A DNA stretch of 64,000 nt from JBIOXB01 sp050732395 (GCA_050732395.1 JBOHQX010000404.1:62001-126000), one strand, 5' to 3'. Shown: positions 50,175 to 59,527, numbered from the stretch's first letter. Notes: generated by a model not told the origin, from the sequence alone. Program-made: numbers and translations.

Positions 50175-51614
50175 ATGAATCATCCCGAGAGCATTCGCAG
50201 CCATCAGACTAAACTGAAGAATGGGGAAGTCTCTTGTGTCGTTCTGGTGGAAGAGTATTTCCGCCGCATTCAAGCGGCCAAGGCACTGAATGCTTTCATC
50301 ACGCTTTTGCCGGAACGTGCGCTCGCGCGCGCGGAAACTATCGACCGCAAAATCCGGCGCGGCGAAGCCGGCAGGCTGGCAGGCTGCATGCTCGCCATAA
50401 AAGACATTCTGGCGATGAAAGATTTACGCCTGACCTGTGGCTCGCGCATTTTGGAGAATTTTGTTTCCCCTTACGACGCTACGGTAGTCCAGCGCTTGGA
50501 GCAAGCCGATGCCATCATCCTTGGCAAGACCAATATGGATGAATTTGCCATGGGCAGCTCCAATGAGAATTCCGCTTTCGGACCCGTCAAAAATCCACAC
50601 GCTCACGCATTTGTGCCTGGTGGCTCCTCCGGCGGGTCGGCCGCGGCCGTCGCTGCGAATCTGGCCATGGCTGCGCTGGGGAGCGACACCGGTGGGTCGA
50701 TCCGGCAGCCGGCAGCCTTGTGCGGCGTCGTCGGCTTGAAACCCACTTACGGCCGTGTTTCGCGTTACGGTTTGGTGGCCTTTGCCTCTTCGTTGGATCA
50801 AGTCGGTCCGCTGGCGCACCGCGTTGAAGACGTTGCACGAATTCTCGAGGTGATCGCCGGCGTCGACAAGCATGATTCTACCTCCGCACCCCTTCCGGTC
50901 CCGAATTATTCCCAAGCGCTCACCGCGAATATCAAAGGCAGGGTCATCGGCCTGCCCAAAGAATATCTTGCTGACGGGGTGCAAAGTGAGATACTCAAAG
51001 CGATTGAACGCGCCAAAATTCTTTTGGAAAAAGGCGGCGCACAAATCAAAGAAGTCTCGCTGCCACATACGAAGTATGCCACCGCCGCCTACTACATCAT
51101 TTGCACCGCCGAGGCCTCCTCCAATTTGGCGCGCTATGATGGTGCGCGTTATGGCCGCCGCGCAGACCAGGTCTCGACTCTGGAAGAAACGTACGTGCAG
51201 AGCCGGAGCCAGGGCTTTGGCGTCGAAGTCAAGCGCCGCATCATGCTCGGCACCTATGTGTTGTCTTCCGGATATTATGACGCTTATTATCGCCGTGCCA
51301 TGAAGGTGCGGACGTTGATTCGCCGCGATTTTGACGCGGCTTTTCGAGCCTGCGATGCTGTGCTTGCCCCCACCACACCGACCACTTCCTTCAAGCTCGG
51401 TGAGAAAATCGCTGATCCGCTCACCATGTACTTATGCGACATCTTTACCGTGTCCATGAATCTGGCCGGCGTGCCGGCCCTCTCTTTGCCGGCCGGGAGA
51501 GATCAAAATAACCTGCCCGTCGGTATTCAGTTGATTGGCAAGCCGTTCGATGAAACGGCACTCCTACAAATTGCGCATTTTTTGGAACAAGAAGGGGTGG
51601 GGAATGAGGCGTAA
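50175..51614 (+). CDS. gatA: Glu-tRNA(Gln)/Asp-tRNA(Asn) amidotransferase subunit A
   Basis: 479 residues. The amidase triad is Lys76 (LAIKDIL), Ser151 (GGSSGGSAAA) and Ser175 (GSDTGGSIRQPA), with the same spacing as in characterised GatA. It releases ammonia from glutamine, which GatB uses to convert mischarged Glu-tRNA(Gln) or Asp-tRNA(Asn). gatB follows at 51808 after a repeat-filled gap; gatC was not seen nearby. Confidence 0.96.
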   Translation: MNHPESIRSHQTKLKNGEVSCVVLVEEYFRRIQAAKALNAFITLLPERALARAETIDRKIRRGEAGRLAGCMLAIKDILAMKDLRLTCGSRILENFVSPYDATVVQRLEQADAIILGKTNMDEFAMGSSNENSAFGPVKNPHAHAFVPGGSSGGSAAAVAANLAMAALGSDTGGSIRQPAALCGVVGLKPTYGRVSRYGLVAFASSLDQVGPLAHRVEDVARILEVIAGVDKHDSTSAPLPVPNYSQALTANIKGRVIGLPKEYLADGVQSEILKAIERAKILLEKGGAQIKEVSLPHTKYATAAYYIICTAEASSNLARYDGARYGRRADQVSTLEETYVQSRSQGFGVEVKRRIMLGTYVLSSGYYDAYYRRAMKVRTLIRRDFDAAFRACDAVLAPTTPTTSFKLGEKIADPLTMYLCDIFTVSMNLAGVPALSLPAGRDQNNLPVGIQLIGKPFDETALLQIAHFLEQEGVGNEA

Positions 51615-51672
51615 GACGTGATTCGTAATGCGTAGAATGATTAAGGTTACATTCACGATTCTTCATTGACCA

Positions 51673-51750
51673 TTCACAATTCATCGTTCACCATTCACAA
51701 TTGTCAACGATGAATTGTGAACGGTGAATTGTGAACGGTGAATTGTGAAC
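51673..51750. repeat. Inverted and tandem 'GAATTGTGAAC' repeat between gatA and gatB
   Basis: A perfect 16-base inverted pair (51673-51688 with 51706-51721) runs into three 14-base tandem units ending GAATTGTGAAC (51709-51722, 51723-51736, 51737-51750; the last two identical). It belongs to a common class of short intergenic repeats. It sits inside what should be one operon, so it may affect gatB expression. Confidence 0.75.
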
Positions 51751-51807
51751 GAAGAAAGATAGAGCATACGAATTACGAACGATGTCTCACCCCATCAATG
51801 ATCAACC

Positions 51808-53253
51808 ATGCCCTACGAACCCGTCATTGGCCTGGAAGTCCACGCACAGCTTTTCACTGCTTCTAAGATTTTTTCTCCAGTAAGCACAAAATTCGGCGCG
51901 GAACCCAACACGCAGGTCTCGCCGGTTTGTTTGGGTTTGCCCGGCGTGCTGCCTGTGCTCAATCGTACGGCAGTGGAATTTGCCATTCGAATGGGCTTGG
52001 CGACCAACTGCAAAATCGCGTCACACTCCGTGTTTGCACGCAAGCATTATTTTTATCCCGATTTGCCTAAAGGTTATCAGATTTCACAATATGAAGAGCC
52101 TTTGTGTGAGCACGGCTGGGTTGAGATCGAGCTGGAAGACTATTCTCGCAAACGCATTCGCCTGATTCGGATTCATTTGGAAGAAGACGCCGGCAAGTCG
52201 ATTCATGCCGAGGCATTTGTGTCAGAAAACGAAACCTTGGTCGATCTCAATCGTTGCGGGGTGCCGTTGATTGAAATTGTGAGCGGACCGGATCTTTGCT
52301 CGCCGCGCGAAGCGTATGCTTACCTGCAGTACATGCGCCAGCTCGTGCGCTATCTCGGCATCTGCGACGGCAACATGGAAGAGGGGAGCCTGCGTTGCGA
52401 CGCCAACGTTTCCGTGCGCCCGGCCGGGCAAAAAGAGTTGGGCACGAAAACCGAGCTCAAAAACATGAATTCCTTCCGTCACGTCGAGCGCGCGATTGAA
52501 TTTGAAATCCAAAGGCAGACAAAGCTGTTGGAAAACGGCGAAAGAGTCGAACAGGAAACGTTGCTCTGGGACGCGAATCGCAATCAGGCCGTGCCCATGC
52601 GTTCGAAAGAATACGCGCATGATTATCGTTATTTCCCCGACCCTGACTTGACCCCGCTGCGCGTGGACGAGGCCTGGCGCAATCGAATTCTCGCAGTATT
52701 GCCGGAATTGCCCATGGTGCGGCGCGATCGTTTCATGCAACAATATCGCTTGTCGCAGCAGCATGCAGAAGTTCTCACCGAAGAAAAAGCCGTGGCGGAT
52801 TTTTTTGAAGCAGCCGCGCGGCAAGTCAAAGACCCGCAAACGGCGGCCAATTGGGTGATGGGTGAAGTGTTGCGTGTTTTGCGTGAACAAAAAACTGAAA
52901 TTGATGCCTTCAAATTGTCGCCCGCGTCGCTAGCAGAAATCATTCAACTGCTCGAGCAAGGCGCTATCAGCACCAAAACCGCCAAGGAGGTTTTTGAAGA
53001 AATGCTCGTTTCCGAGAAGTCAGCACGGGCGATTGTGAGCGAGAAGGGATTGCAGCAAGTTTCCGATACCTCTGAAATCGAAAAAGCCGTTGCTGAAATC
53101 CTGACATTGCATCCCAAAGAGGTAGAGCGTTACCGCGCCGGGGATGCGAAAGTTTTTGGCTTTTTGGTCGGGCAATTGATGAGAGCCATGCGCGGCAAGG
53201 CCAATCCGAAGGTGGCAAATGAGATTCTCAAACAAAAACTGGAGAGCTATTGA
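51808..53253 (+). CDS. gatB: Glu-tRNA(Gln)/Asp-tRNA(Asn) amidotransferase subunit B
   Basis: 481 residues. GatB signature motifs: YEPVIGLEVHAQLFTASKIFSP, NTQVSPVCLGLPGVLPVLN, FARKHYFYPDLPKGYQISQYEEPL, and LRCDANVSVRP. The C-terminal YqeY-like domain begins around LAEIIQLLEQGAIS. It binds tRNA, phosphorylates the misacylated residue with ATP and amidates it using ammonia from GatA. Confidence 0.97.
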   Translation: MPYEPVIGLEVHAQLFTASKIFSPVSTKFGAEPNTQVSPVCLGLPGVLPVLNRTAVEFAIRMGLATNCKIASHSVFARKHYFYPDLPKGYQISQYEEPLCEHGWVEIELEDYSRKRIRLIRIHLEEDAGKSIHAEAFVSENETLVDLNRCGVPLIEIVSGPDLCSPREAYAYLQYMRQLVRYLGICDGNMEEGSLRCDANVSVRPAGQKELGTKTELKNMNSFRHVERAIEFEIQRQTKLLENGERVEQETLLWDANRNQAVPMRSKEYAHDYRYFPDPDLTPLRVDEAWRNRILAVLPELPMVRRDRFMQQYRLSQQHAEVLTEEKAVADFFEAAARQVKDPQTAANWVMGEVLRVLREQKTEIDAFKLSPASLAEIIQLLEQGAISTKTAKEVFEEMLVSEKSARAIVSEKGLQQVSDTSEIEKAVAEILTLHPKEVERYRAGDAKVFGFLVGQLMRAMRGKANPKVANEILKQKLESY

Positions 53254-53603
53254 GTCTTGTCAAAAAAAAGGCGCATATGGATTGGGCGATGAGCAATGAG
53301 CGAAATAAACCGAGAATAAAATTCTAAAAGTTTTTGATTTTAAAATTCCCCACGGATTGAAGAACCCCACCGATGAAGCTATGATCTGTGGGGTTCTTCA
53401 ATCCGCGGGTAAAATTCGATGCTGCACGAAGTGCTTCAGCTTTCAGCTTGTCTAAAAGGCTGGTGTAGCTTTTTAGGTTCCTAGCCCACTTCTTTCAGCG
53501 CAACAAAATAAGTTTGTTTGCGTCACGAAGCTCTCGATCCGCAAGCGGAAAGAATAGCAATCCAAGAACTTGTCTTCAATAACTTCCTACGAGCGGTAGC
53601 AAC
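53254..53603. other. Intergenic region, 350 bases, with one hairpin element
   Basis: No gene seen. It carries the inverted repeat described at 53341-53417 and otherwise AT-rich sequence. The threonine synthase start at 53604 has GAGCGG upstream, so its promoter should lie in the last 200 bases. Confidence 0.4.
53341..53417. repeat. Hairpin element flanked by a direct repeat
   Basis: CGGATTGAAGAACCCCAC (53353-53370) pairs perfectly with 53388-53405, with CCC/GGG extending the stem after one mismatch. The unit 53349-53409 is bracketed by TAAAATTC at 53341-53348 and 53410-53417, like a target-site duplication. No reading frame inside. It may be a small non-autonomous insertion or a terminator after gatB. 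Confidence 0.5.
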
Positions 53604-54794
53604 ATGTCCATCCGCCTTGACCAAACGTCTGTTTTCACACACCTCGCATGCACCCGCTGCGCCAAACAAAAATCTGCCCACCATCTCATCGGGCTTTGTG
53701 AATGTGGCGGCCCGTTGTTCGCGCATTATGATCTTCCTGCGCTGCGCCGCAGTTGGCCGCGCACCGCTTTGCAAACCGCCGAAGCGAGCCTATGGCGCTA
53801 TGCGCCCATTCTTCCCGTTTTTCATCGCGAAAACCGCGTTGCGCTCGGCGAAGGCTGGACCCCGCTTTTGCCCGCGCCCAAGCTCGCCGCACACTTCAAG
53901 CTGCAAAACCTTTGGATCAAGGATGAGTCTTTCAATGCGACGTTGTCCTTCAAAGCGCGCGGGATGAGTCTTGCCGTTTCGCGCGCGAAGGAATTGGGCG
54001 TAAGAAGAGTGGCTTTGCCTTCGGCCGGCAATGCTGGCAGCGCCGCAGCGGCGTATGCGGCTGGTGCCGGCATGGTAGCCCACGTATTCATGCCGGTCGA
54101 CGTGCCTCAAGCCTTTCAGGACGAATGCAACTTCTATGGCGCGAAATTGCAATTGATCGACGGCTTGATTACGGATTGCGCCAAACACGTGATCGCCGGT
54201 AAAGAGCGCGAAGGCTGGTTCGATCTTTCCACTCTGAAAGAACCCTATCGCGTCGAAGGCAAGAAAACGATGGGCTACGAGCTTGCCGAACACTTTAGCT
54301 GGGAATTGCCCGAGGTGATTGTTTATCCCACTGGCGGCGGTACGGGCTTGATCGGCATGTGGAAAGCATTTGAGGAAATGGAGCAACTGGGCTGGATAGA
54401 TTCGCGCCGGCCGAGAATGGTTGCCATTCAATCGAACGGCTGTGCGCCCATCGTGCGCGCGTTCGAACAAAATCTCGATCATGCGCCGGAATGGCACAAC
54501 GCCGCAACCGTTGCCTGCGGCCTGCGCGTGCCGCGCGCGGTGGGGGATTTTCTCATGTTGCGCGCGATTCGCGAAAGTCAGGGCTGCGCTGTTACCGTTG
54601 CGGAGGAACGCATTGCACCGGCGACGTATGAATACTCCAGCGCGACGGGGATCCTGCTTTGCCCTGAAGGCGCAGCAGCCCTCGAAGCCACAAAACAACT
54701 CGCGGCTTCCGGCTGGATTCGCCCCGAGGAGCGTGTCGTTGTGTTCAATACCGGTTCGGGCTTAAAGTACGCAGACCTGATCAGGCGTTCATAG
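53604..54794 (+). CDS. thrC: Threonine synthase (PLP-dependent)
   Basis: 396 residues. It begins with a zinc-ribbon-like part (CTRCAKQ...CECGGPL, about residues 14-37), as in many threonine synthases. The PLP Lys lies in ESFNATLSFKARG; most family members have PTGSFKDRG, so two positions differ. LPSAGNAGSAAAAYAAGAGM is the phosphate-sensing loop; YPTGGGTGLIGMWKAF binds the PLP phosphate. It makes threonine from O-phosphohomoserine. The changes around the Lys leave room for a related beta-replacing enzyme, but the overall match is to ThrC. It stands alone between two intergenic repeats. Confidence 0.82.
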   Translation: MSIRLDQTSVFTHLACTRCAKQKSAHHLIGLCECGGPLFAHYDLPALRRSWPRTALQTAEASLWRYAPILPVFHRENRVALGEGWTPLLPAPKLAAHFKLQNLWIKDESFNATLSFKARGMSLAVSRAKELGVRRVALPSAGNAGSAAAAYAAGAGMVAHVFMPVDVPQAFQDECNFYGAKLQLIDGLITDCAKHVIAGKEREGWFDLSTLKEPYRVEGKKTMGYELAEHFSWELPEVIVYPTGGGTGLIGMWKAFEEMEQLGWIDSRRPRMVAIQSNGCAPIVRAFEQNLDHAPEWHNAATVACGLRVPRAVGDFLMLRAIRESQGCAVTVAEERIAPATYEYSSATGILLCPEGAAALEATKQLAASGWIRPEERVVVFNTGSGLKYADLIRRS

Positions 54795-54941
54795 TGCAAC
54801 CTTCGACTGGAAGTCGTCGTATTGGAGTAAGTTTCTTCAGCTCAGGGGTCGTAAGTCGTCTATCCGGTGGTGGCAAAATCTCTATGAAAAAATCTCTATG
54901 AAAATGAGGATGTTTGAAATGAAAATTGATTTGCGATTAGC

Positions 54942-55022
54942 GATTTCCGATTGACGATTTGCGATTTCGGATGTTGACAATTCCTTCGTAAATTGACAAT
55001 CGCAAATGGTCAATCGGAAATC
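54942..55022. repeat. Inverted repeat before the second adaptor gene
   Basis: The 25-base arms 54942-54966 and 54998-55022 are inverse complements with one mismatch (core GATTTCCGATTGAC / GTCAATCGGAAATC), around a 31-base loop. The right arm ends just before the ribosome site of the gene at 55049, so it lies in that gene's leader. Confidence 0.75.
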
Positions 55023-55048
55023 AGCGGCAATCACGAGAGGGAGATGCT

Positions 55049-56146
55049 ATGAAAGTAAGGAAGAAACTGCTTTGGCCGATACTTATCCTCGGCGCTCTTG
55101 GCATTGCCGGTTTCTTGTGGTGGAACAAATCCAAGAACGGCAAGGACGATGCCCTGGCCAAAGTCAAAGTCACGAAAAACAATTTGGTGGACAAAGCGCT
55201 GGCCGTGGGAACGATCGAGCCGGAAAATGAAATTTCGGTCAAATCCAAAGTCACGGGTGTCGTGCAGCGCATTTTTGCCGACGTTGGTACCTACGTCAAA
55301 GTCGGGAACCCGCTGCTGGAAGTCCGCCCCGATCCTACGCCGTTAGAATTGGCTGAAGCGAAGCGCAACGTTGAGCTCGCGCAAGTCGAGCTGGAAAATC
55401 TCTCAAAAGAAAATGCCCGCAAGCAATCCCTCATGAATAACAAGCTCATCTCTCCACAAGAATATGAAGCTTCGCAACGCCAACATCAGGAATCCGAGTT
55501 GCGGTTGAATATTGTGCGAGAGAAGCTGGCTTTGATCGAAAGCGGCAAAGTCAAAATCGGCAAAACGCAAATTGAGACCGTGATCAAATCGCCGATTGAC
55601 GGATTCGTGCTCAGCAAAACTGTGGAAGTCGGCGATCCAGTGACGCCGTTAACCTCGTTTCAGGAAGGCACCGTATTGATGAGAATCGCCGACATGAAAC
55701 AGTTAATCTTCAAAGGCACGGTGGATGAAATCGACGTCGGCAGGTTGCGTGAAGGCATGGAAGCGGAAATCAAAATCGGCGCTATTCCGAATCATAAGAT
55801 CAAGGGTGCGCTGCGCTTGATCTCGCTCAAAGCGGAAAAAAAGGAAAATGCCACGGTTTTTCCGATAGAGATCGCGATCGATCACACCAATGGCACCACG
55901 CTGCGCGCCGGGTACTCCGCGAATGCGAATATCATCATCCAAAAAAAGGACAGTGTGTTGGTCGTGCCGGAGCGCGTGGTCACCTTCCGCAATGATTCTG
56001 CCTTTGTGAAGCTTCCGCATGCCGGCGAAGAATCGAAAGAGCAGCAAATCATCACCGGCCTGAGCGACGCCATCAACGTCGAGATCCTTTCCGGTTTGCG
56101 GGAAGGCGACGAGGTGTTGGAAAAGCCGGTGAAGAAAATCGATTAA
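55049..56146 (+). CDS. HlyD/MacA-type periplasmic adaptor
   Basis: 365 residues. One N-terminal membrane anchor (LLWPILILGALGIAGFLWW, about 5-23), then lipoyl half motif EISVKSKVTGVVQRIFADVGTYVKVGNPLLEV, a coiled hairpin (about 98-165), the second lipoyl half (VIKSPIDGFVLSKTVEVGDPV) and the beta-barrel part. It is a MacA-like membrane-fusion protein for a tripartite exporter. Two permease genes follow; no ATPase or TolC gene is close. GGGAG precedes the start. Confidence 0.9.
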   Translation: MKVRKKLLWPILILGALGIAGFLWWNKSKNGKDDALAKVKVTKNNLVDKALAVGTIEPENEISVKSKVTGVVQRIFADVGTYVKVGNPLLEVRPDPTPLELAEAKRNVELAQVELENLSKENARKQSLMNNKLISPQEYEASQRQHQESELRLNIVREKLALIESGKVKIGKTQIETVIKSPIDGFVLSKTVEVGDPVTPLTSFQEGTVLMRIADMKQLIFKGTVDEIDVGRLREGMEAEIKIGAIPNHKIKGALRLISLKAEKKENATVFPIEIAIDHTNGTTLRAGYSANANIIIQKKDSVLVVPERVVTFRNDSAFVKLPHAGEESKEQQIITGLSDAINVEILSGLREGDEVLEKPVKKID

Positions 56147-56256
56147 GACCGAATAAAGCTTGCCCCTCCGGATATTATGCCACAGGAATCTTGTGACGCA
56201 CGGGCACTTTGCCCAATCCACCAAGATTCTTTCTGAATGACAAATTGATTGCAAGT

Positions 56257-57492
56257 ATGAACCACCTACTCACCAACCTGCGAGAATTCATCGACGATTT
56301 GCGTGCGCAGAAGCTGCGCACATTTCTAACCATTTTCGGCATCATTTGGGGAACGGTGTCGATCGTGGTGCTGCTCGCTTTCGGCATGGGGTTTAAGAAA
56401 CAGCTTTCGATCAACATGCATGGCATCGGCGAAAGCATCGCGATCATGTTTCCTGGCAGGACGACCAAAGCGTTCGCAGGATTCGGTACGGGCCGTGAGA
56501 TGCGCTTTATCGAAGAGGACGTCAAGCTACTCGCGACACAAGTACCGGAAATCGCGGCGATCAGCCCTGAGTTCAGCCGCCGCGGAGTGACCGTCCGCGT
56601 CGGTGAGAACATTCTAAATCCGCTGGTGACCGGCGTATACCCTATTTACAGCGAAATGCGCAATATCATCCCGGAAGCCGGCGGGCGCTTCGTCAACCCA
56701 CAAGACCTGCAACATCGCCGCCGTGTGGCAGTTATCGGCGACAAGGTCAAAGAGTTCTTATTCGGAGAGCAATCCGGGCTCGGCAAAATCATTTACGTCG
56801 GCGAAACGCCCTTTCTCGTCATCGGCGTGATGCAAAAAAAGACGCAAAACTCGTCATATAATTCGCGCGACCGGGATCGTATTTTTATTCCGGCTTCCAC
56901 GTTCTCCTCTGTATTTGGTACGATTAACTTGAGCAACATGATTTACGTGCCCAGCGATCCCATGCAGTCCGAGGCCGTGCGGGAAAAAGTGCGGGAAGCC
57001 TTGGGTAAACGTTACAAATTTGATCCGAAGGATAATGATGCGATTTGGATTTGGGACACGGCGGAATTCGACAAGTTTCTCTTTTACTTCTTTTTGGCCT
57101 TCAACATTTTCATGGGATTGATCGGCACGATGACGTTGGCGGTGGGCGGCATCGGCGTGGCGAATATCATGTACATCGTGGTCCAGGAAAGAGTGAAAGA
57201 GATCGGCATTAAACGTTCAGTGGGCGCGAAGAAATCACACATCATGTTTCAATTCTTCATGGAGACGTTTTTTATCATCGCCTTGGGCTCGCTCGTCGGC
57301 TTTGCGATTGCGTACGGCCTTATCGCGCTTCTGCAATTCATGCCCATCAAGGAATTCGTAGGTACCCCGGAATTCTCGGCGGACGTGGTGGCCATCACCG
57401 TGGCTGTGTTAATGCTGATCGGGCTGGCCGCAGGCCTGATGCCGGCGCGGAAGGCGGCGGGGTTGAATGTGGTGGAGTGCCTGAAAACTTGA
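56257..57492 (+). CDS. MacB/FtsX-type ABC permease, first of two
   Basis: 411 residues from ATG 56257 (a TTG at 56209 adds 16 unlike residues). N-terminal helix LTIFGIIWGTVSIVVLLAFGMG, periplasmic MacB_PCD domain (about 45-265), then three helices starting FFLAFNIFMGLIGTMTLAVGGIGVANIMYIVVQERVKEIGIKRSVGA. It moves periplasmic substrates with an ATPase partner that is not encoded here. The paralogue at 58220 shares its layout. Confidence 0.9.
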   Translation: MNHLLTNLREFIDDLRAQKLRTFLTIFGIIWGTVSIVVLLAFGMGFKKQLSINMHGIGESIAIMFPGRTTKAFAGFGTGREMRFIEEDVKLLATQVPEIAAISPEFSRRGVTVRVGENILNPLVTGVYPIYSEMRNIIPEAGGRFVNPQDLQHRRRVAVIGDKVKEFLFGEQSGLGKIIYVGETPFLVIGVMQKKTQNSSYNSRDRDRIFIPASTFSSVFGTINLSNMIYVPSDPMQSEAVREKVREALGKRYKFDPKDNDAIWIWDTAEFDKFLFYFFLAFNIFMGLIGTMTLAVGGIGVANIMYIVVQERVKEIGIKRSVGAKKSHIMFQFFMETFFIIALGSLVGFAIAYGLIALLQFMPIKEFVGTPEFSADVVAITVAVLMLIGLAAGLMPARKAAGLNVVECLKT

Positions 57493-57577
57493 ATGGATGC
57501 TGTAGCTATGTAGAATGAAGAAGGGAGAAGGGGAGAAGGGGAGATGCATAGAAAAGTTAGTTGTTGAAATAATCAGC

Positions 57578-57719
57578 TTGACAATGTTAAGTTAGCCCTC
57601 AAAGCTCCCATTCCCTGTCATTCCGCAGGAATCTTCCCAAGAGGGCTGCACTAAAACCTAGGGAAGATGCTTACAGCATGACAGATTGGGATGGCGCGAA
57701 TTTAACTTAACATTGTCAA
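57578..57719. mobile_element. MITE-like element with 17-base terminal inverted repeats
   Basis: Ends TTGACAATGTTAAGTTA (57578-57594) and its exact complement (57703-57719). Inside, TGTCATtccgcaggaATCTTCCC faces GGGAAGATgcttacagcATGACA, a second partly paired pair of arms of a type common in environmental genomes. 142 bases, no reading frame, so it would depend on a transposase elsewhere. Flanks ATCAGC and ATTAGC are alike but not identical, so a target duplication is uncertain. Confidence 0.65.
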
Positions 57720-57740
57720 ATTAGCTCAAGGGGCGGAATT

Positions 57741-58145
57741 TTGGCTGGGAAAATTCGATTTCACTTTGAGCTGCAAGCTTACGACGAAAGCTTTGCGGCG
57801 GCAATGGAAATTTTTGAGTTGTCCAAGGGCTTTCCACATGCGGAAAAATACTCTTTGACAGATCAGATTCGACGTTCTTCGCGATCTGTTTGTGCGAATC
57901 TTGCAGAAGCATGGAGAAAACGAAGATATGAGGCAGCTTTCCAGCACAAGCTTAATGATGCCGAAGCAGAAGCAGGTGAAACGCAGTGTTGGTTGCAATT
58001 TGCGGTGCAATGCAAATATCTTCCTCGTGAGAAAGCGGCTCGTTTACACAAGAAATATAATGCAATTCTTGGACGATTGGTACGCATGATCAATGATCCC
58101 TCGCCATGGTTATTGACCAAAGGCGGAAAAAGCGAGAGAAGGTGA
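57741..58145 (+). CDS. Four-helix-bundle protein (S23/intervening-sequence type)
   Basis: 134 residues, TTG start. It matches the TIGR02436 family first found inside 23S rRNA intervening sequences: FELQAYDESFAAAMEIFELSKGFPHAEKYSLTDQIRRSSRSVCANLAEAWRKR, then EAAFQHKLNDAEAEAGETQCWLQFA. These are small helical bundles of unproven function, often near variable DNA. It lies between two permease genes, 21 bases after a MITE-like element, so it may have come in as an insertion. Confidence 0.88.
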   Translation: MAGKIRFHFELQAYDESFAAAMEIFELSKGFPHAEKYSLTDQIRRSSRSVCANLAEAWRKRRYEAAFQHKLNDAEAEAGETQCWLQFAVQCKYLPREKAARLHKKYNAILGRLVRMINDPSPWLLTKGGKSERR

Positions 58146-58219
58146 GCGCAGATTCCCTTTGACCTTTTCCCCCTTTCTCTCTTTCTGTTTTGCTCGTATG
58201 GATAAAAACTGAGCCTTGA

Positions 58220-59461
58220 ATGTGGCGCGAATTACTCACAGAATTCTTGCATGATTTACGGGCGCACCGCACGCGCGCAATTCTGACGATTGTGGCCATA
58301 GCCTGGGGAACGGTGGCGGTGGTGTTGCTGCTTTCGTTTGGCTCGGGCCTGAGCAAGCAAATGCAAAACGGTTTGCTCAACGCCGGTAACCGCATTATGA
58401 TCTTATACGGGGGTGAAACCGGACTGGTATTCGAGGGTCTGCCCAAGGGTCGTCGTATTCGTATGACCGAAGAGGACGTCGAATTGCTGCGCCGCGCGAT
58501 TCCTCTGATCGACTTGATCAGCCCGCAATATCGCGAAACCGTGACCCTGACCTACAAAAAATTCTCCACACGCGAAGAATGCGAAGGCGTCAATCCTGGT
58601 TTTGAAGAGATGCGGCGCATGTATCCGCTGCAAGGCGGACGATTCTTGAACGAAGCGGACGTGGCGCAGCAACGCCGCGCGCTGTTTGTCGGTGCGAAGC
58701 TGGCCGAGGATATGTTCGGGGAGGAAGATCCGGTCGGCAAAACCGTGGAGGTCGACGGTACGCCCTACACCCTCGTCGGCGTCATGCAAAAGAAGATGCA
58801 AACCAGCATGAACAACGGCCCGGATACGCGACGCGCCATTATTCCCTACAGCACGTTTCGCACCAAATACGGTTACCGCTATGTCAACTCCATTGTGATC
58901 CGCCCGAAAGATCCAAGCAAGCAAGAGCTCTTGAAAAGCGAAGTGTATCGCGTGCTCGGCCGCAAGTATGATTTCGACCCAAAAGACGAGCGTGCTTTAG
59001 GCATTTGGGATTTTGTCGAAGAAGAGAAAATTGGCGAAAAAATTTCGATTGGTATTTCGATGTTCTTGGGCAGCGTGGGCTTTTTGACCTTGTTGATCGC
59101 GGGCGTGGGCGTGGCCAACGTCATGTACATCGTGGTGAAAGAGCGTACGCGTGAAATCGGCATCAAACGCGCCGTCGGCGCGCGCCGGCGCCATATTCTG
59201 GCGCAATTTATTTTTGAAGCGTTGTTGATCGCCTTCGTCGGCGGAGGCCTTGGGTTGGGCTTTTCCTGGAGTATTATATCCGTGGTGCGCCTGCTGCCGG
59301 CGGAAGACGGCCCCATGCAGTTCCTCGGAAGGCCGATTTTGTCGCCGGCCATTATGTTTATGACCTTCGGCATTCTTGCCACGATCGGTCTATTGGCGGG
59401 ATTGTTTCCCGCGCGCAAAGCAGCAGCGATAGATCCGGTGGAGGCGTTGCGGTATGAGTAA
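58220..59461 (+). CDS. MacB/FtsX-type ABC permease, second of two
   Basis: 413 residues: helix ILTIVAIAWGTVAVVLLLSFGSGLS, MacB_PCD periplasmic domain, then MFLGSVGFLTLLIAGVGVANVMYIVVKERTREIGIKRAVGARR and two more helices. It resembles the permease at 56257 more than the one at 28354 (shared GVGVANVMYIVV-type signature rather than GGIGIMNIMLASV). The two may form a heterodimer, where single-gene MacB systems use a homodimer. Confidence 0.9.
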   Translation: MWRELLTEFLHDLRAHRTRAILTIVAIAWGTVAVVLLLSFGSGLSKQMQNGLLNAGNRIMILYGGETGLVFEGLPKGRRIRMTEEDVELLRRAIPLIDLISPQYRETVTLTYKKFSTREECEGVNPGFEEMRRMYPLQGGRFLNEADVAQQRRALFVGAKLAEDMFGEEDPVGKTVEVDGTPYTLVGVMQKKMQTSMNNGPDTRRAIIPYSTFRTKYGYRYVNSIVIRPKDPSKQELLKSEVYRVLGRKYDFDPKDERALGIWDFVEEEKIGEKISIGISMFLGSVGFLTLLIAGVGVANVMYIVVKERTREIGIKRAVGARRRHILAQFIFEALLIAFVGGGLGLGFSWSIISVVRLLPAEDGPMQFLGRPILSPAIMFMTFGILATIGLLAGLFPARKAAAIDPVEALRYE

Positions 59462-59527
59462 TAGAACGCAAAAAGTAAAACGTGAAACGTAATACGTAAA
59501 AGGCGTTGTGATACTCAGGAGGAAAAC

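Noticed and set aside
51673..51750. Possible CRISPR array from the regular repeats between gatA and gatB.
   Set aside because: Units are 14 bases, directly adjacent and without spacers, and no cas gene is present.
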